A stretch of 64,000 bases of DNA from an uncultured Bacteroidales bacterium (GTDB lineage: Bacteria; Bacteroidota; Bacteroidia; Bacteroidales; Paludibacteraceae): the NCBI GenBank assembly GCA_902800215.1, contig CADCDS010000004.1, positions 36,185 through 100,184 on the forward strand, given 5' to 3'. A model generated the notes under the pieces. The model searched no databases, was not told where the DNA came from, and saw only the letters and a program-made list of their open reading frames with translations. Position 1 is the first letter of the stretch. Every line of letters starts with the position of its first letter. Shown here piece after piece: positions 52,884-61,032 of the stretch. A program made the position numbers and the translations under genes.

Positions 52884-54491
52884 TTATTTAACCGGTGTAC
52901 CGGGGATCTGGTTACCCAGCGACGACATTGCGCAACGGAAACCGATCTTGGACGAAGCCTTGTCCTGCTCCAGGTAACGACGGGTGGACGGGTTGAGCCA
53001 GTAGATACGGTCTGCCCAGGAACCACCTTTGTACACACGCGTGTTCTTGGTGATACGCGGTGCCAGCACGTTGGTTAACTCATCCTTATATTCCACCAGA
53101 TTCGACATACCCGTGGTATCCATCGGCAGCGGATAGTCGGTCTTGAACTGGCTGGCTACATCACCGTCGCGTACATCACGCTTATCATCCGAACTACCCC
53201 ACTCCAACTTAACGCGACCGAGAGAGTCGATTTCGAACTTACCGTTCTCATCCAGTTTCGGATGGCTGAAGATATTACCACGGAAGGAGTTGTACTCGCT
53301 TGCCTCTTGGAAGGTCGTCTCACGGAACACATCCATTACCCACTCGTTCACGTTTCCGGCCATGTTATACAAACCGAAATCGTTCGGAGCAAACTCATCT
53401 ACCGGGTTGGTGATCACGTGACGGTCGTTCAACGCACCGCTCACACCCATCATGTCGCCTCGGCCACGAACAAAGTTCGCCTGCAACTGACCCAGGTTTT
53501 TCTTCGTCATATCACGGGGATGATAACCGCTCCACGGATAGATCTTACCCTCGATCGTCAAACCGTCTTCACCGGCAACCGGTGCATAGGCAGCAAACTC
53601 AAACTCAGCCTCCGTCGGCAGACGGTAACCGGTTACAAAGATACCATCACCAATGGTCACTTTGCGGTCTACGCCATAACTGTCTTTTCTCGGCTTACGA
53701 CCTACTTCAGGAACATAACTATCATCGATCAGATACTTATCGGTATTAAACACGAACTTGTCGCGAATCCACTCGAAGGACACACGGTACAGCGTCACCG
53801 TCTGCTCCGGATCCTCGTCACTCGGACGCTCGAAGGGCGTCAGTTCATAACCCGGATTTTCCGTTACCCAGTCTTCCACTTCGTCCTCTTCGAACTCACG
53901 GTTCAGGATCTCATAATCCGGCAAACGCATAGCACCGCAACGGATCAGCGCCAACTCGTTCACACGGTCGGTACGCCATTGGCAGTAATCCATCGCCTGC
54001 TCCCACGTAACACCTACGATCGGGTAGAAGGAGAAAGCAGGGTGCTCAAAGTAATTATCCTCATACGGATCGTTGTAGGCCAAATCTTCGCGCCATACTT
54101 TATGATCCGGACGCGCTGCATCCACCAGCTCCGGAGCTACTTTACCGTACACGAAATCCATCCAGTGCAGGTACTCGTTCCAGTTCAGGTTCGTCACCTC
54201 GTACTTATCCATATAGAACGAGTTCACCGTTACGGTACGCGTCTCGTTGTTACGCGGCGCTGTGAGGAACTCATCTTTCTCACCTACGGTAAACGAACCA
54301 CCCTGAATAGCTACCATTCCGGGAGGATTCACATTACCAACACCCTCTTGCGCCTCAAAATTGGTCGTCTTCTGATCGAAATAATTCCAACCTGTGGTAT
54401 TACTTACACGGGTGTTCAACTCGCGTTGTTGGCACGATGCCGCTACCATCGCTACGCTAACAATAAACAGATACTTACATACGTTTTTCAT
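52884..54491 (-). CDS. SUMF1/FGE-fold lipoprotein, GldJ/GldK (PorK)-like
   Basis: 535-aa lipoprotein: signal peptide with lipobox AASC (Cys20), then a formylglycine-generating-enzyme-like fold. Visible FGE marks are IQGGSFTVG, SFYMDKYEVTNLNWNEYL, GYRLPTEAEFEFAAYAP, NMAGNVNEWVMD, and the closing KGGSWADRIYWLNPSTRRYL with GFRCAMS. Lipoproteins of this type (GldJ, GldK/PorK) belong to gliding and type IX secretion machinery in Bacteroidota. The active-site cysteines of true FGE are not evident. The partners PorL, PorM and PorN are not adjacent, which favours GldJ over PorK; this remains an inference. Confidence 0.82.
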   Translation of the reverse strand: MKNVCKYLFIVSVAMVAASCQQRELNTRVSNTTGWNYFDQKTTNFEAQEGVGNVNPPGMVAIQGGSFTVGEKDEFLTAPRNNETRTVTVNSFYMDKYEVTNLNWNEYLHWMDFVYGKVAPELVDAARPDHKVWREDLAYNDPYEDNYFEHPAFSFYPIVGVTWEQAMDYCQWRTDRVNELALIRCGAMRLPDYEILNREFEEDEVEDWVTENPGYELTPFERPSDEDPEQTVTLYRVSFEWIRDKFVFNTDKYLIDDSYVPEVGRKPRKDSYGVDRKVTIGDGIFVTGYRLPTEAEFEFAAYAPVAGEDGLTIEGKIYPWSGYHPRDMTKKNLGQLQANFVRGRGDMMGVSGALNDRHVITNPVDEFAPNDFGLYNMAGNVNEWVMDVFRETTFQEASEYNSFRGNIFSHPKLDENGKFEIDSLGRVKLEWGSSDDKRDVRDGDVASQFKTDYPLPMDTTGMSNLVEYKDELTNVLAPRITKNTRVYKGGSWADRIYWLNPSTRRYLEQDKASSKIGFRCAMSSLGNQIPGTPVK

Positions 54492-54558
54492 AACTATATC
54501 TTATGTATTATTCTTTCGATTTTTGGATATACAATCTCAAATTTACATATTTCAGCCT

Positions 54559-54591
54559 GCAAAAGTACAACTTTTTTCGCACATACGCAAA
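54559..54591 (-). promoter_or_regulatory. Promoter of the SUMF1-type lipoprotein and gcvH
   Basis: Minus strand: TTTG (54588-54591), 20 nt, TACTTTTGC (54559-54567); extended -33 TTTGCGTATGTG. Confidence 0.77.
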
Positions 54592-54606
54592 TTTTTGTTA
54601 CTTTTT

Positions 54607-54639
54607 TTTGCATATTTGCAGTTTTTTTTGTAATTTTGC
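54607..54639 (+). promoter_or_regulatory. Promoter of folP and cdaA
   Basis: TTTG (54607-54610), 20 nt, TAATTTTGC (54631-54639). The GTG start of folP is only 3 nt downstream, so the mRNA may be leaderless. Confidence 0.75.
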
Positions 54640-54642
54640 AGC

Positions 54643-55359
54643 GTGAAAGTGCAAATTATGGCAATTGGAAACGTGACGCCGGACAGTTTTTACCCTGCAT
54701 CACGGCTATCGGACGAACAGGCAATCAGCACCTGGGCGAAGGATGCGCTGGCACAAGGAGCGACGATCCTGGACATCGGTGGCTGCTCCACCCGTCCCGG
54801 CAGTGTTCCGGCTTCCGAAGAGGAAGAATGGCAACGGCTCGAACCTGCCTTGCGGATTCTTCGTTCCCAACTGCCGGATGCACAACTTTCCATCGACACG
54901 TTCCGTCCGGAGATTGCCCGTCGGGCACTGGAAACGTTCGGCCCCATGATCATCAACGATATCTCCGGCGGTTGCGAAGCGATGTATCAGGTCGTTCGTG
55001 CGCACAAAGTGCCGTACATATGGACCTTACGGGGACAACTGGATTTACCGGAACAGCATCCGGAAATGAAGGACATCGATCTGATCTTAGACCCCGGCTT
55101 CGGATTCATCGGCAGCACGGAAGCGGATTATGTCTGCATGCGGCAGATGGAGCAGTTGAAACGGTTTAACCGTCCGATCCTGGTGGGAGTCAGCCGTAAG
55201 TCGATGGTGTGGAGACCCTTAGGCCAGACACCGGACAACTGCTTATGCGGCACACAAGTACTGCAGTTATATGCCTTGCAACACGGTGCCACCATCCTAC
55301 GCACGCATGACGTACGCGCAACGCGCGATACAATAGAATTGTATAATAGATTAGTATAA
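54643..55359 (+). CDS. folP: Dihydropteroate synthase
   Basis: Condenses p-aminobenzoate with the pterin pyrophosphate in folate synthesis; the sulfonamide target. 238-aa TIM barrel. The first signature is MAIGNVTPDSFYPASR, with Ala in place of the usual Gly of MGILNVTPDSF. The second is ATILDIGGCSTRPGS, and then FINDISGG-type NDISGGCEAM. The GTG at 54643 gives MKVQIMAIG, keeping the first beta-strand; the later ATG at 54658 would cut it. A pterin-loop Lys is in GVSRKSMVWRPLGQ. cdaA starts 11 nt after the stop. Confidence 0.93.
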   Translation: MKVQIMAIGNVTPDSFYPASRLSDEQAISTWAKDALAQGATILDIGGCSTRPGSVPASEEEEWQRLEPALRILRSQLPDAQLSIDTFRPEIARRALETFGPMIINDISGGCEAMYQVVRAHKVPYIWTLRGQLDLPEQHPEMKDIDLILDPGFGFIGSTEADYVCMRQMEQLKRFNRPILVGVSRKSMVWRPLGQTPDNCLCGTQVLQLYALQHGATILRTHDVRATRDTIELYNRLV

Positions 55360-55370
55360 TAGATAACAAC

Positions 55371-56150
55371 ATGCATATTTTTTCTTTTTCTTTCGGATTC
55401 AAGGATGTGATCGATATCCTGCTGGTCACCATCATCCTGTTTGAGACCTACCGCTTGCTGCGCAAGAGCGGTGTCGCTAACCTGTTCTGGGGTATTCTGG
55501 CGTTTATCGTGGTATGGTTCGTCGTGGTGTTCGGTTTCCAGTTGGAACTAACCGGTGCCCTCTTCGACCGTATCATCTCCGTAGGGGCGATTGCGCTAAT
55601 CGTCATCTTCCAGGAAGAGATCCGTTCGTTCTTCTACCGCCTCGGAGCCCGTTTCTCCTCCATGCAACTACTGCGCAGAGGAAATGGACAGGAAGATACG
55701 GCTTCCCGTCAACAGGTGCTGGAGATCATCCAGGCCTGCCGCCATATGGCGTCCACCAAGACCGGTGCCCTCATCGTGCTGTCCGGAGCGGAGAACCTGA
55801 AAGAATACACGGAGACCGGTGAACGGCTGGATGCCATCGTGTCGGCTCGACTGATCGAGAACATCTTCTTCAAAAACACCCCCTTGCATGACGGCGCACT
55901 CATCATCCGGGACGGAAAAATGATTGCTGCAGCCTGCATACTGCCCGTCAGCAAAGACCAGAGTATTCCGCAGCATTACGGTCTCCGCCACCGTGCTGCC
56001 TTGGGATTAGCAGAAAAATCCGATGCCACGTGTATCGTGGTATCGGAAGAGACCGGCCGTATCTCCGTAGCCGAAGACGGGGCGATAAGAGAAGTGAAAG
56101 AAGACGATTTATTCCTCGTACTTCACGCCTCCTCGACTGCGACCGACTGA
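55371..56150 (+). CDS. cdaA: Diadenylate cyclase CdaA
   Basis: Makes cyclic di-AMP from two ATP at the inner membrane. 259 aa with three N-terminal membrane helices (about 10-75) and a DisA_N catalytic domain. The DGA motif is in TPLHDGALII and the RHR motif in YGLRHRAALGLAE. A folP-cdaA pairing is common in Bacteroidota. The 3' end overlaps the convergent barrel gene by 42 nt. Confidence 0.95.
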   Translation: MHIFSFSFGFKDVIDILLVTIILFETYRLLRKSGVANLFWGILAFIVVWFVVVFGFQLELTGALFDRIISVGAIALIVIFQEEIRSFFYRLGARFSSMQLLRRGNGQEDTASRQQVLEIIQACRHMASTKTGALIVLSGAENLKEYTETGERLDAIVSARLIENIFFKNTPLHDGALIIRDGKMIAAACILPVSKDQSIPQHYGLRHRAALGLAEKSDATCIVVSEETGRISVAEDGAIREVKEDDLFLVLHASSTATD

Positions 56151-57143
56151 TGAACCGTACGCATCTTGACAGATCACGCACTTCTTGTCTTCCGGCAACT
56201 GGAAGAGAACAGTGAATTTAATTCCCACCATCAGGTTATTAACCGCTTTCGCAAACGGAACGGTACTGCCATCGGCATTGATCTTAGCCGTGGACATGAT
56301 GTCGTTCACCTGCAGGTTATCCACCATCGAGGTGGTCTGATAGACATAACTCGGTGAACTGGGATTGGTGTCATAGATATCCGGCGCCGTGAAACCTGCT
56401 TTGGTCTCATTCGAATGCAGATCCGTCACACCGTAGTCGATGAATCCGGCCAAACGGCACTCGATCGTACGTTTCGGCACGTCGTAACCGCTGGCTTCCG
56501 TCACTATGCCCAGACGACCACCTACCTCCAGACTCAGGTTCACATCCAGCTTCAGACTCGTCTTCGCCGAACCGTTTAACTTCGCATCATTGAAGAACTG
56601 GTAATCCGGCATGTTCCGCAACTCCGGGATGTCGGCATAACGACCATAAGTCGTGATATCCGCTGAGGTATAAGCCTTGGTGAAGATCGCTGTGTTGATC
56701 TTCGCGCCGGCCATCATATAGAAACGGTGATAATGGAAACCTAACAAGATCGGCACCTGAATAGACACGTTCTTATACTGGTCATGGCGGTTCTTCACCT
56801 CATACACATAATCAAAACGGTCGCCCTGGAGGTCCAACTGGTTGAACAACTCCACGGTCATGTCGCTGCTCTGCGCATACGAGGTCATACCTCCCCATGC
56901 ACCGACACCTACATCAAACAAAAAACGCGCCGGGTGATAGGCCTTACCCGCCTGCAACTCGTACAAAAAACCGGCACCACCGGCTACACCCAGACTCGGA
57001 CGATAGTCACTTTCAACCGGACGCAACGTCCATTCTCCAACGAAGCCGTATGCGCCTACATAGTTGTTCACTTTTGCCTGAATAGCACCGCTAAAGAGCA
57101 CTGCAATTAGCAAAACCAAATATGTTTGATGTTTTTTCACCGA
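56109..57143 (-). CDS. Outer-membrane beta-barrel protein
   Basis: Barrel protein of about 344 aa. The frame extends to an ATG at 57194, but that version adds 17 residues before the signal peptide and would translate the metG promoter. I therefore choose the GTG at 57143, giving MKKHQTYLVLLIAVLFSGAI and a normal signal sequence. The mature part alternates hydrophobic and polar residues in strands such as NVSIQVPILLGFHYHRFYMM and SLKLDVNLSLEVGGRLGIV. It ends with a Cys-containing KKCVICQDAYG tail. The family is not identified. Start uncertainty is moderate. Confidence 0.72.
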   Translation of the reverse strand, partial: SVKKHQTYLVLLIAVLFSGAIQAKVNNYVGAYGFVGEWTLRPVESDYRPSLGVAGGAGFLYELQAGKAYHPARFLFDVGVGAWGGMTSYAQSSDMTVELFNQLDLQGDRFDYVYEVKNRHDQYKNVSIQVPILLGFHYHRFYMMAGAKINTAIFTKAYTSADITTYGRYADIPELRNMPDYQFFNDAKLNGSAKTSLKLDVNLSLEVGGRLGIVTEASGYDVPKRTIECRLAGFIDYGVTDLHSNETKAGFTAPDIYDTNPSSPSYVYQTTSMVDNLQVNDIMSTAKINADGSTVPFAKAVNNLMVGIKFTVLFQLPEDKKCVICQDAYGSSVGRSRGGVKYEE

Positions 57144-57147
57144 ATTA

Positions 57148-57180
57148 TTTGTATTTTTCAAAAAATTGTTGTACCTTTGC
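57148..57180 (+). promoter_or_regulatory. Promoter of metG
   Basis: TTTG (57148-57151), 20 nt, TACCTTTGC (57172-57180). The leader to the metG ATG is about 105 nt and AT-rich. Confidence 0.75.
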
Positions 57181-57212
57181 ACCCGTTTTTGCAAAGTAAC
57201 ACAAAATCCGCT

Positions 57213-57245
57213 GCAAAAGTACTAAAAAAAAACAACATACGCAAG
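57213..57245 (-). promoter_or_regulatory. Promoter of the barrel protein gene
   Basis: Minus strand: CTTG (57242-57245), 20 nt, TACTTTTGC (57213-57221). It fires across the metG promoter region, so the two transcripts should overlap at their 5' ends. Confidence 0.65.
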
Positions 57246-57291
57246 AAAAATATAATTTTTTTTTACAAATTAGTAAAAATTTACACAAAAT

Positions 57292-59367
57292 ATGGCATTT
57301 AATCGCACTTTAATTACAGCAGCACTGCCTTATGCCAACGGTCCGGTGCATATCGGCCACCTGGCAGGAGTGTATGTTCCGGCGGACATCTACGCCCGCT
57401 ATCTGCGTCTGAAGGGACAAGAGGTAATGTTCGTTTGCGGAAGTGACGAACACGGTGTACCGGTGACTATCCGGGCACGCAAAGAAGGCATCACTACCCA
57501 GCAGGTGGTAGATCGCTATCATGAGTTGATCAAACGTTCGTTTGCGGATTTCGGCGTGTCGTTCGATATCTATTCGCGCACCACATCGCCGATCCATCAC
57601 CAGTTTGCAGCGGATTATTTCCGTAAGATGTACGATGCCGGTCAGTTTGTAGAAGAGACCTCCGAGCAGTTCTATGATCCGCAGACCGGTCACTTCCTCA
57701 CCGACCGTAACATCCGCGGTGAGTGTCCCCGCTGTCACTCTCTCGGCGCGTACGGTGACCAATGTGAGAAATGCGGCGCTACCCTCTCTCCGGATGAACT
57801 GATCAATCCCTACAATGCCGAGACCGGTAACGCGCTGGCGAAGAAAGAGACCAAGCACTGGTACTTGCCGCTCGATCAATACCAGGCATGGCTCGAAGAC
57901 TGGATCCTCAATCACCATAAAGAATGGCGCTCCAACGTCTATGGACAGTGCAAGTCCTGGCTCGACGGCGGTCTCAAACCCCGTGCCGTCACACGTGACC
58001 TCGACTGGGGTATACCTGTTCCGGTAGAAGGTGCCGAAGGCAAAGTGCTCTATGTATGGTTCGACGCACCGATCGGATATATCTCCAACACGCAGGAACT
58101 GTGTCAGGCGCAACCGGAGAAATTCGGAAACTGGGAGAAATGGTGGAAACAGGAAGATACAAGAATGATCCATTTCATCGGAAAAGATAACATCGTCTTC
58201 CACTGCATCGTCTTCCCCGCTATGCTTAAGGCACAGGGATACAACCTGCCGGATAACGTGCCGTCGAACGAGTTCCTCAACCTCGAAGGCGATAAGATTT
58301 CCACCTCCCGTAACTGGGCGGTATGGTTGAACGAGTACCTCGATGACTTCCCCGGTAAACAGGACGTCCTCCGCTATGTGCTCACCGCCAACGCACCCGA
58401 GACCAAGGATAATGACTTCACATGGGCGGATTTCCAGGCACGTAACAACAACGAACTCGTTGCTATCTACGGTAACTTCGTTAACCGTGCGCTCGTGCTC
58501 ACGAATAAATATTTTGAATCACGCGTACCTGCGTGCGGAGAACTGACCGACTACGATAAGGCCACTATCGAGGAGTTCAAGAACGTCAAAGCTACCCTCG
58601 AAGATCTGCTCAATAACTTCCGTTTCCGCGATGCACAGAAAGAAGCGATGAACCTCGCACGTATCGGAAACAAGTACCTGGCGGATACCGAACCTTGGAA
58701 ACTCGCTAAGACCGATATGAACCGTACGGCTACGGTCCTGCACATTGCTTTGCAGATCGCGGCTAACTTATCGATTGCCTTTGAGCCTTTCCTGCCGTTC
58801 TCGTCGGAGAAACTGCGTAACATGCTTCGTCTGGATGCATCGTTCGGATGGGAAGATCTCGGTCGTATCGATATGCTTAAAGAAGGTCAACAGCTCGGTG
58901 AAGTAAGTCTCCTCTTCGAGAAGATCGAAGATGCGGCTATCCAGGCACAACTCGACCGTCTGGAACGTATCAAAGCCGAGAACGAAGCCGCAGCACAAGC
59001 GGAAGCACTCAAGAACTGGCGACCGGAACCGGTCAAAGAACCCACTACCATCGATGAGTTCGACAAAACCGATATCCGGGTAGCTACGGTACTCGAATGC
59101 ACCAACGTCAAGAAATCCGACCGTCTGCTGCAGTTCAAACTGGATGACGGCATGGGTGGACGCACCATCCTTAGCGGTATCGCACAATCCTATCCCGATC
59201 CGTCGGTACTCGTTGGCAAACAGGTGCTCTTCATCGCTAACTTCCCGCCGCGCAAGATGATGGGTATTGAGTCGCAAGGTATGATCCTCTCTGCCGTCAA
59301 CGCCGATGGCAAACTGGTTGTCACCACCGTCTCCGCTCCCGTCCACAACGGCTGCCAGGTAGGATAA
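57292..59367 (+). CDS. metG: Methionine--tRNA ligase
   Basis: Charges tRNA-Met. 691 aa: HIGH-type motif [14 protein letters not shown], a zinc knuckle [18 protein letters not shown], the KMSKS-equivalent KISTSRNW (about 330), and an anticodon-binding helical domain. A C-terminal OB-fold tRNA-binding/dimerisation domain begins [19 protein letters not shown]. The final codons (VHNGCQVG), stop and terminator are duplicated 1.3 kb downstream, beyond an ATPase gene. Its upstream promoter overlaps that of the divergent barrel gene. Confidence 0.97.
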   Translation: MAFNRTLITAALPYANGPVHIGHLAGVYVPADIYARYLRLKGQEVMFVCGSDEHGVPVTIRARKEGITTQQVVDRYHELIKRSFADFGVSFDIYSRTTSPIHHQFAADYFRKMYDAGQFVEETSEQFYDPQTGHFLTDRNIRGECPRCHSLGAYGDQCEKCGATLSPDELINPYNAETGNALAKKETKHWYLPLDQYQAWLEDWILNHHKEWRSNVYGQCKSWLDGGLKPRAVTRDLDWGIPVPVEGAEGKVLYVWFDAPIGYISNTQELCQAQPEKFGNWEKWWKQEDTRMIHFIGKDNIVFHCIVFPAMLKAQGYNLPDNVPSNEFLNLEGDKISTSRNWAVWLNEYLDDFPGKQDVLRYVLTANAPETKDNDFTWADFQARNNNELVAIYGNFVNRALVLTNKYFESRVPACGELTDYDKATIEEFKNVKATLEDLLNNFRFRDAQKEAMNLARIGNKYLADTEPWKLAKTDMNRTATVLHIALQIAANLSIAFEPFLPFSSEKLRNMLRLDASFGWEDLGRIDMLKEGQQLGEVSLLFEKIEDAAIQAQLDRLERIKAENEAAAQAEALKNWRPEPVKEPTTIDEFDKTDIRVATVLECTNVKKSDRLLQFKLDDGMGGRTILSGIAQSYPDPSVLVGKQVLFIANFPPRKMMGIESQGMILSAVNADGKLVVTTVSAPVHNGCQVG

Positions 59368-59416
59368 GAGAAACCAAACACAAAAAGAAAAACGCATCTT
59401 CGGGTGCGTTTTTTTG
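59341..59416 (+). repeat. First copy of the metG-tail direct repeat
   Basis: Covers the last eight codons and stop of metG, the spacer, and the terminator. It matches 60641-60717 with about four differences, including one inserted base. Confidence 0.88.
59388..59416 (+). terminator. Terminator of metG
   Basis: ACGCATC-TTCG-GGTGCGT stem with a stable UUCG-type loop and seven T. Confidence 0.88.
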
Positions 59417-59424
59417 TACTATCT

Positions 59425-59457
59425 CTTGCATATGTCAATTATTTTTTGTACCTTTGC
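59425..59457 (+). promoter_or_regulatory. Promoter of the ATPase gene
   Basis: CTTG (59425-59428), 20 nt, TACCTTTGC (59449-59457), with extended CTTGCATATGTC. Confidence 0.72.
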
Positions 59458-59485
59458 AGGCGTAATTGAATAAGCGTAATGAATT

Positions 59486-60604
59486 ATGAATCCATTTAAC
59501 TACATTTCTATCGCTCAAGGTGATAACTTTTTCGACCGTGTGGAAGAGACAAAACGTATTGTGGAGACGCTGCAAGGCGGCAACAATCTGGTGCTATTGG
59601 CGCCTCGCAGATATGGCAAAACCTCGCTCGTCTTTCGTGCTATAGAGCAATTGGAGCAGATAGGTATCAGTTGTGTCTATTTTGATCTGATGCCAGTCTA
59701 TTCGTTGGAGTCCTTTGCTGAGTTATACTTACAGGCGCTCTATACTAAGTTGTCGAGCAAAGAACGCCTTATCCAGTTAATCGCGGCTTTGAAAAGTATT
59801 CGGCCAAAAATGACCTTTGACGCATTCGGAAAACCGGAATTTGGTATTGAGTTCGTCGAGCCAAAGGTAAGCATAGCGACGATTGCTCAATTGCTTGAAT
59901 TGCCGGAAAAGATAGCGCAAGACGGCAAGCGGTTAGTAGTAGTAATGGACGAATTTCAAGAAATACGAAAGCTTCATAAGTTTGGTCTGGAAGCCTTGCT
60001 GCGCAGTAAGATTCAACTGCAACACCATGCCAACTATCTGTTCTTAGGCAGTAAGACACATATTATGCAAGATATGTTCATGGACAAGAACAAACCATTT
60101 TATAATTCGGCTATGACGCTGCAGATCAGTACACTTCCTGAACGCGAAACTATTGATTTTATAACTTCTCGTTTTGCAGCTTCATCTATTCAAATATCAG
60201 AACAACAGTGCCGGTACATCTTGTCGCGCGTAGAGAATATTCCTTATTATATACAGCTATTGTGCGCAGAGATATGGCAATATATGATGCCGGATCTGCA
60301 TGAAGTAACCAACGAGATTATTGACACCTGTTTTACCCGTGTAGTAGAACTAAAAAGCGATTATTATTTCGAACGGACAGATCGCTTGTCTGCACTCCAG
60401 AAACGGTTGTTAGTGGCGCTTACCAAATCCGGACAAAATATCTATTCAGCAGACTATATTTTGCGAAACCAATTAGTTGGAGCATCCTCTCTGCAAAAAG
60501 CGGTTGCTGTGCTACTTGACGAGGGTGTTATTGATAAAAGCGGAAATACATACTCCTTCTGTAACCCGTTCTACAAACAGTATATTATCAATTACGCCTC
60601 GTAG
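59486..60604 (+). CDS. AAA-family ATPase (ATPase_2-like)
   Basis: 372 aa. Walker A variant APRRYGKTSL (39-48) and Walker B LVVVMDEFQE (about 152-161), in the arrangement of the archaeal-type ATPase_2 group of STAND-like P-loop proteins. A sensor-like LFLGSKTHIMQDMF and a C-terminal winged-helix-like region (SALQKRLLVALTKSGQNIYS) follow. Such genes are mobile, multi-copy and of unknown role; some are linked to defence or cell signalling. Here it is a solitary cassette between two copies of the metG tail, with its own promoter. No integrase or partner gene is adjacent. Confidence 0.85.
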   Translation: MNPFNYISIAQGDNFFDRVEETKRIVETLQGGNNLVLLAPRRYGKTSLVFRAIEQLEQIGISCVYFDLMPVYSLESFAELYLQALYTKLSSKERLIQLIAALKSIRPKMTFDAFGKPEFGIEFVEPKVSIATIAQLLELPEKIAQDGKRLVVVMDEFQEIRKLHKFGLEALLRSKIQLQHHANYLFLGSKTHIMQDMFMDKNKPFYNSAMTLQISTLPERETIDFITSRFAASSIQISEQQCRYILSRVENIPYYIQLLCAEIWQYMMPDLHEVTNEIIDTCFTRVVELKSDYYFERTDRLSALQKRLLVALTKSGQNIYSADYILRNQLVGASSLQKAVAVLLDEGVIDKSGNTYSFCNPFYKQYIINYAS

Positions 60605-60640
60605 CGTAACGCCTATGGGCGTAATTTCCGTTTATCCTTC

Positions 60641-60717
60641 GTCCACAACGGTTGCCAGGTAGGATAAGAAAAACCAAACATAAAAAGAAAAACGCATCTT
60701 CGAGGTGCGTTTTTTTA
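60641..60717 (+). repeat. Second copy of the metG-tail direct repeat
   Basis: Repeats the metG C-terminal codons (VHNGCQVG and stop, now without the rest of the gene), the spacer and the terminator hairpin. Homology fades just left of 60641. Confidence 0.88.
60688..60717 (+). terminator. Terminator of the ATPase gene (copy of the metG terminator)
   Basis: Same hairpin as 59388-59416 with one extra A in the loop side and seven T. Confidence 0.85.
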
Positions 60718-60740
60718 CATTTATGTGTAAAAATTGACAC

Positions 60741-60794
60741 CCTAAAAAGGTAGTTTGCGTAAAAAAATGACCTAAAAAGGGTAGTCTGCGTAAA
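60741..60794. repeat. Two 23-24-bp direct repeats
   Basis: Units at 60741-60763 and 60771-60794, sharing CCTAAAAAGG and TGCGTAAA, 30 bp apart and just upstream of a promoter. They may be regulator-binding sites. Confidence 0.55.
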
Positions 60795-60809
60795 TTTCTG
60801 CATGTACGT

Positions 60810-60842
60810 GTTGCGTATGTGCAGATTTTTTTATAATTTTGC
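60810..60842 (+). promoter_or_regulatory. Promoter of the 757-aa protein gene
   Basis: GTTG (60810-60813), 20 nt, TAATTTTGC (60834-60842), extended GTTGCGTATGTG. The leader would be about 185 nt. Confidence 0.68.
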
Positions 60843-60860
60843 TCGATTTTTTTACGAACC

Positions 60861-60962
60861 ATGCAAAGATGTAATTCAATATTGAATTTTACCCCCCCCC
60901 ATACGAATGGCGGCTTAATGGGCATAAGACATAATTCGCAACGCATAAGCGGTGCTCACTGA
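60861..60962 (+). CDS. Possible upstream ORF with a C9 tract
   Basis: 33-codon ORF (MQRCNSILNF, then TPPHTNGG) in the leader of the 757-aa gene. Its Pro codons are a run of nine C (60892-60900). A slip of one base would end it at a different stop. A small hairpin (CTCAC/GTGAG near 60955-60970) overlaps its stop. Whether it is translated is unknown; the surrounding 428-bp gap (60605-61032) otherwise holds the metG-tail copy, the direct repeats and the promoter. Confidence 0.3.
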   Translation: MQRCNSILNFTPPHTNGGLMGIRHNSQRISGAH

Positions 60963-61032
60963 TTGTGAGTGCTGCTTATATTATTATGGAACTAATCAAA
61001 CTAACCATATTGTTTAACTAAAATCAAAATTT

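Noticed and set aside
53262-55169. A 635-codon plus-strand frame
   Set aside because: It crosses antisense of the SUMF1-type gene, the promoter region and an alternative frame of folP, so it cannot be a single gene.
55371-56150. DisA-type DNA-scanning diadenylate cyclase
   Set aside because: Three N-terminal membrane helices and the lack of a helix-hairpin-helix domain identify CdaA instead.
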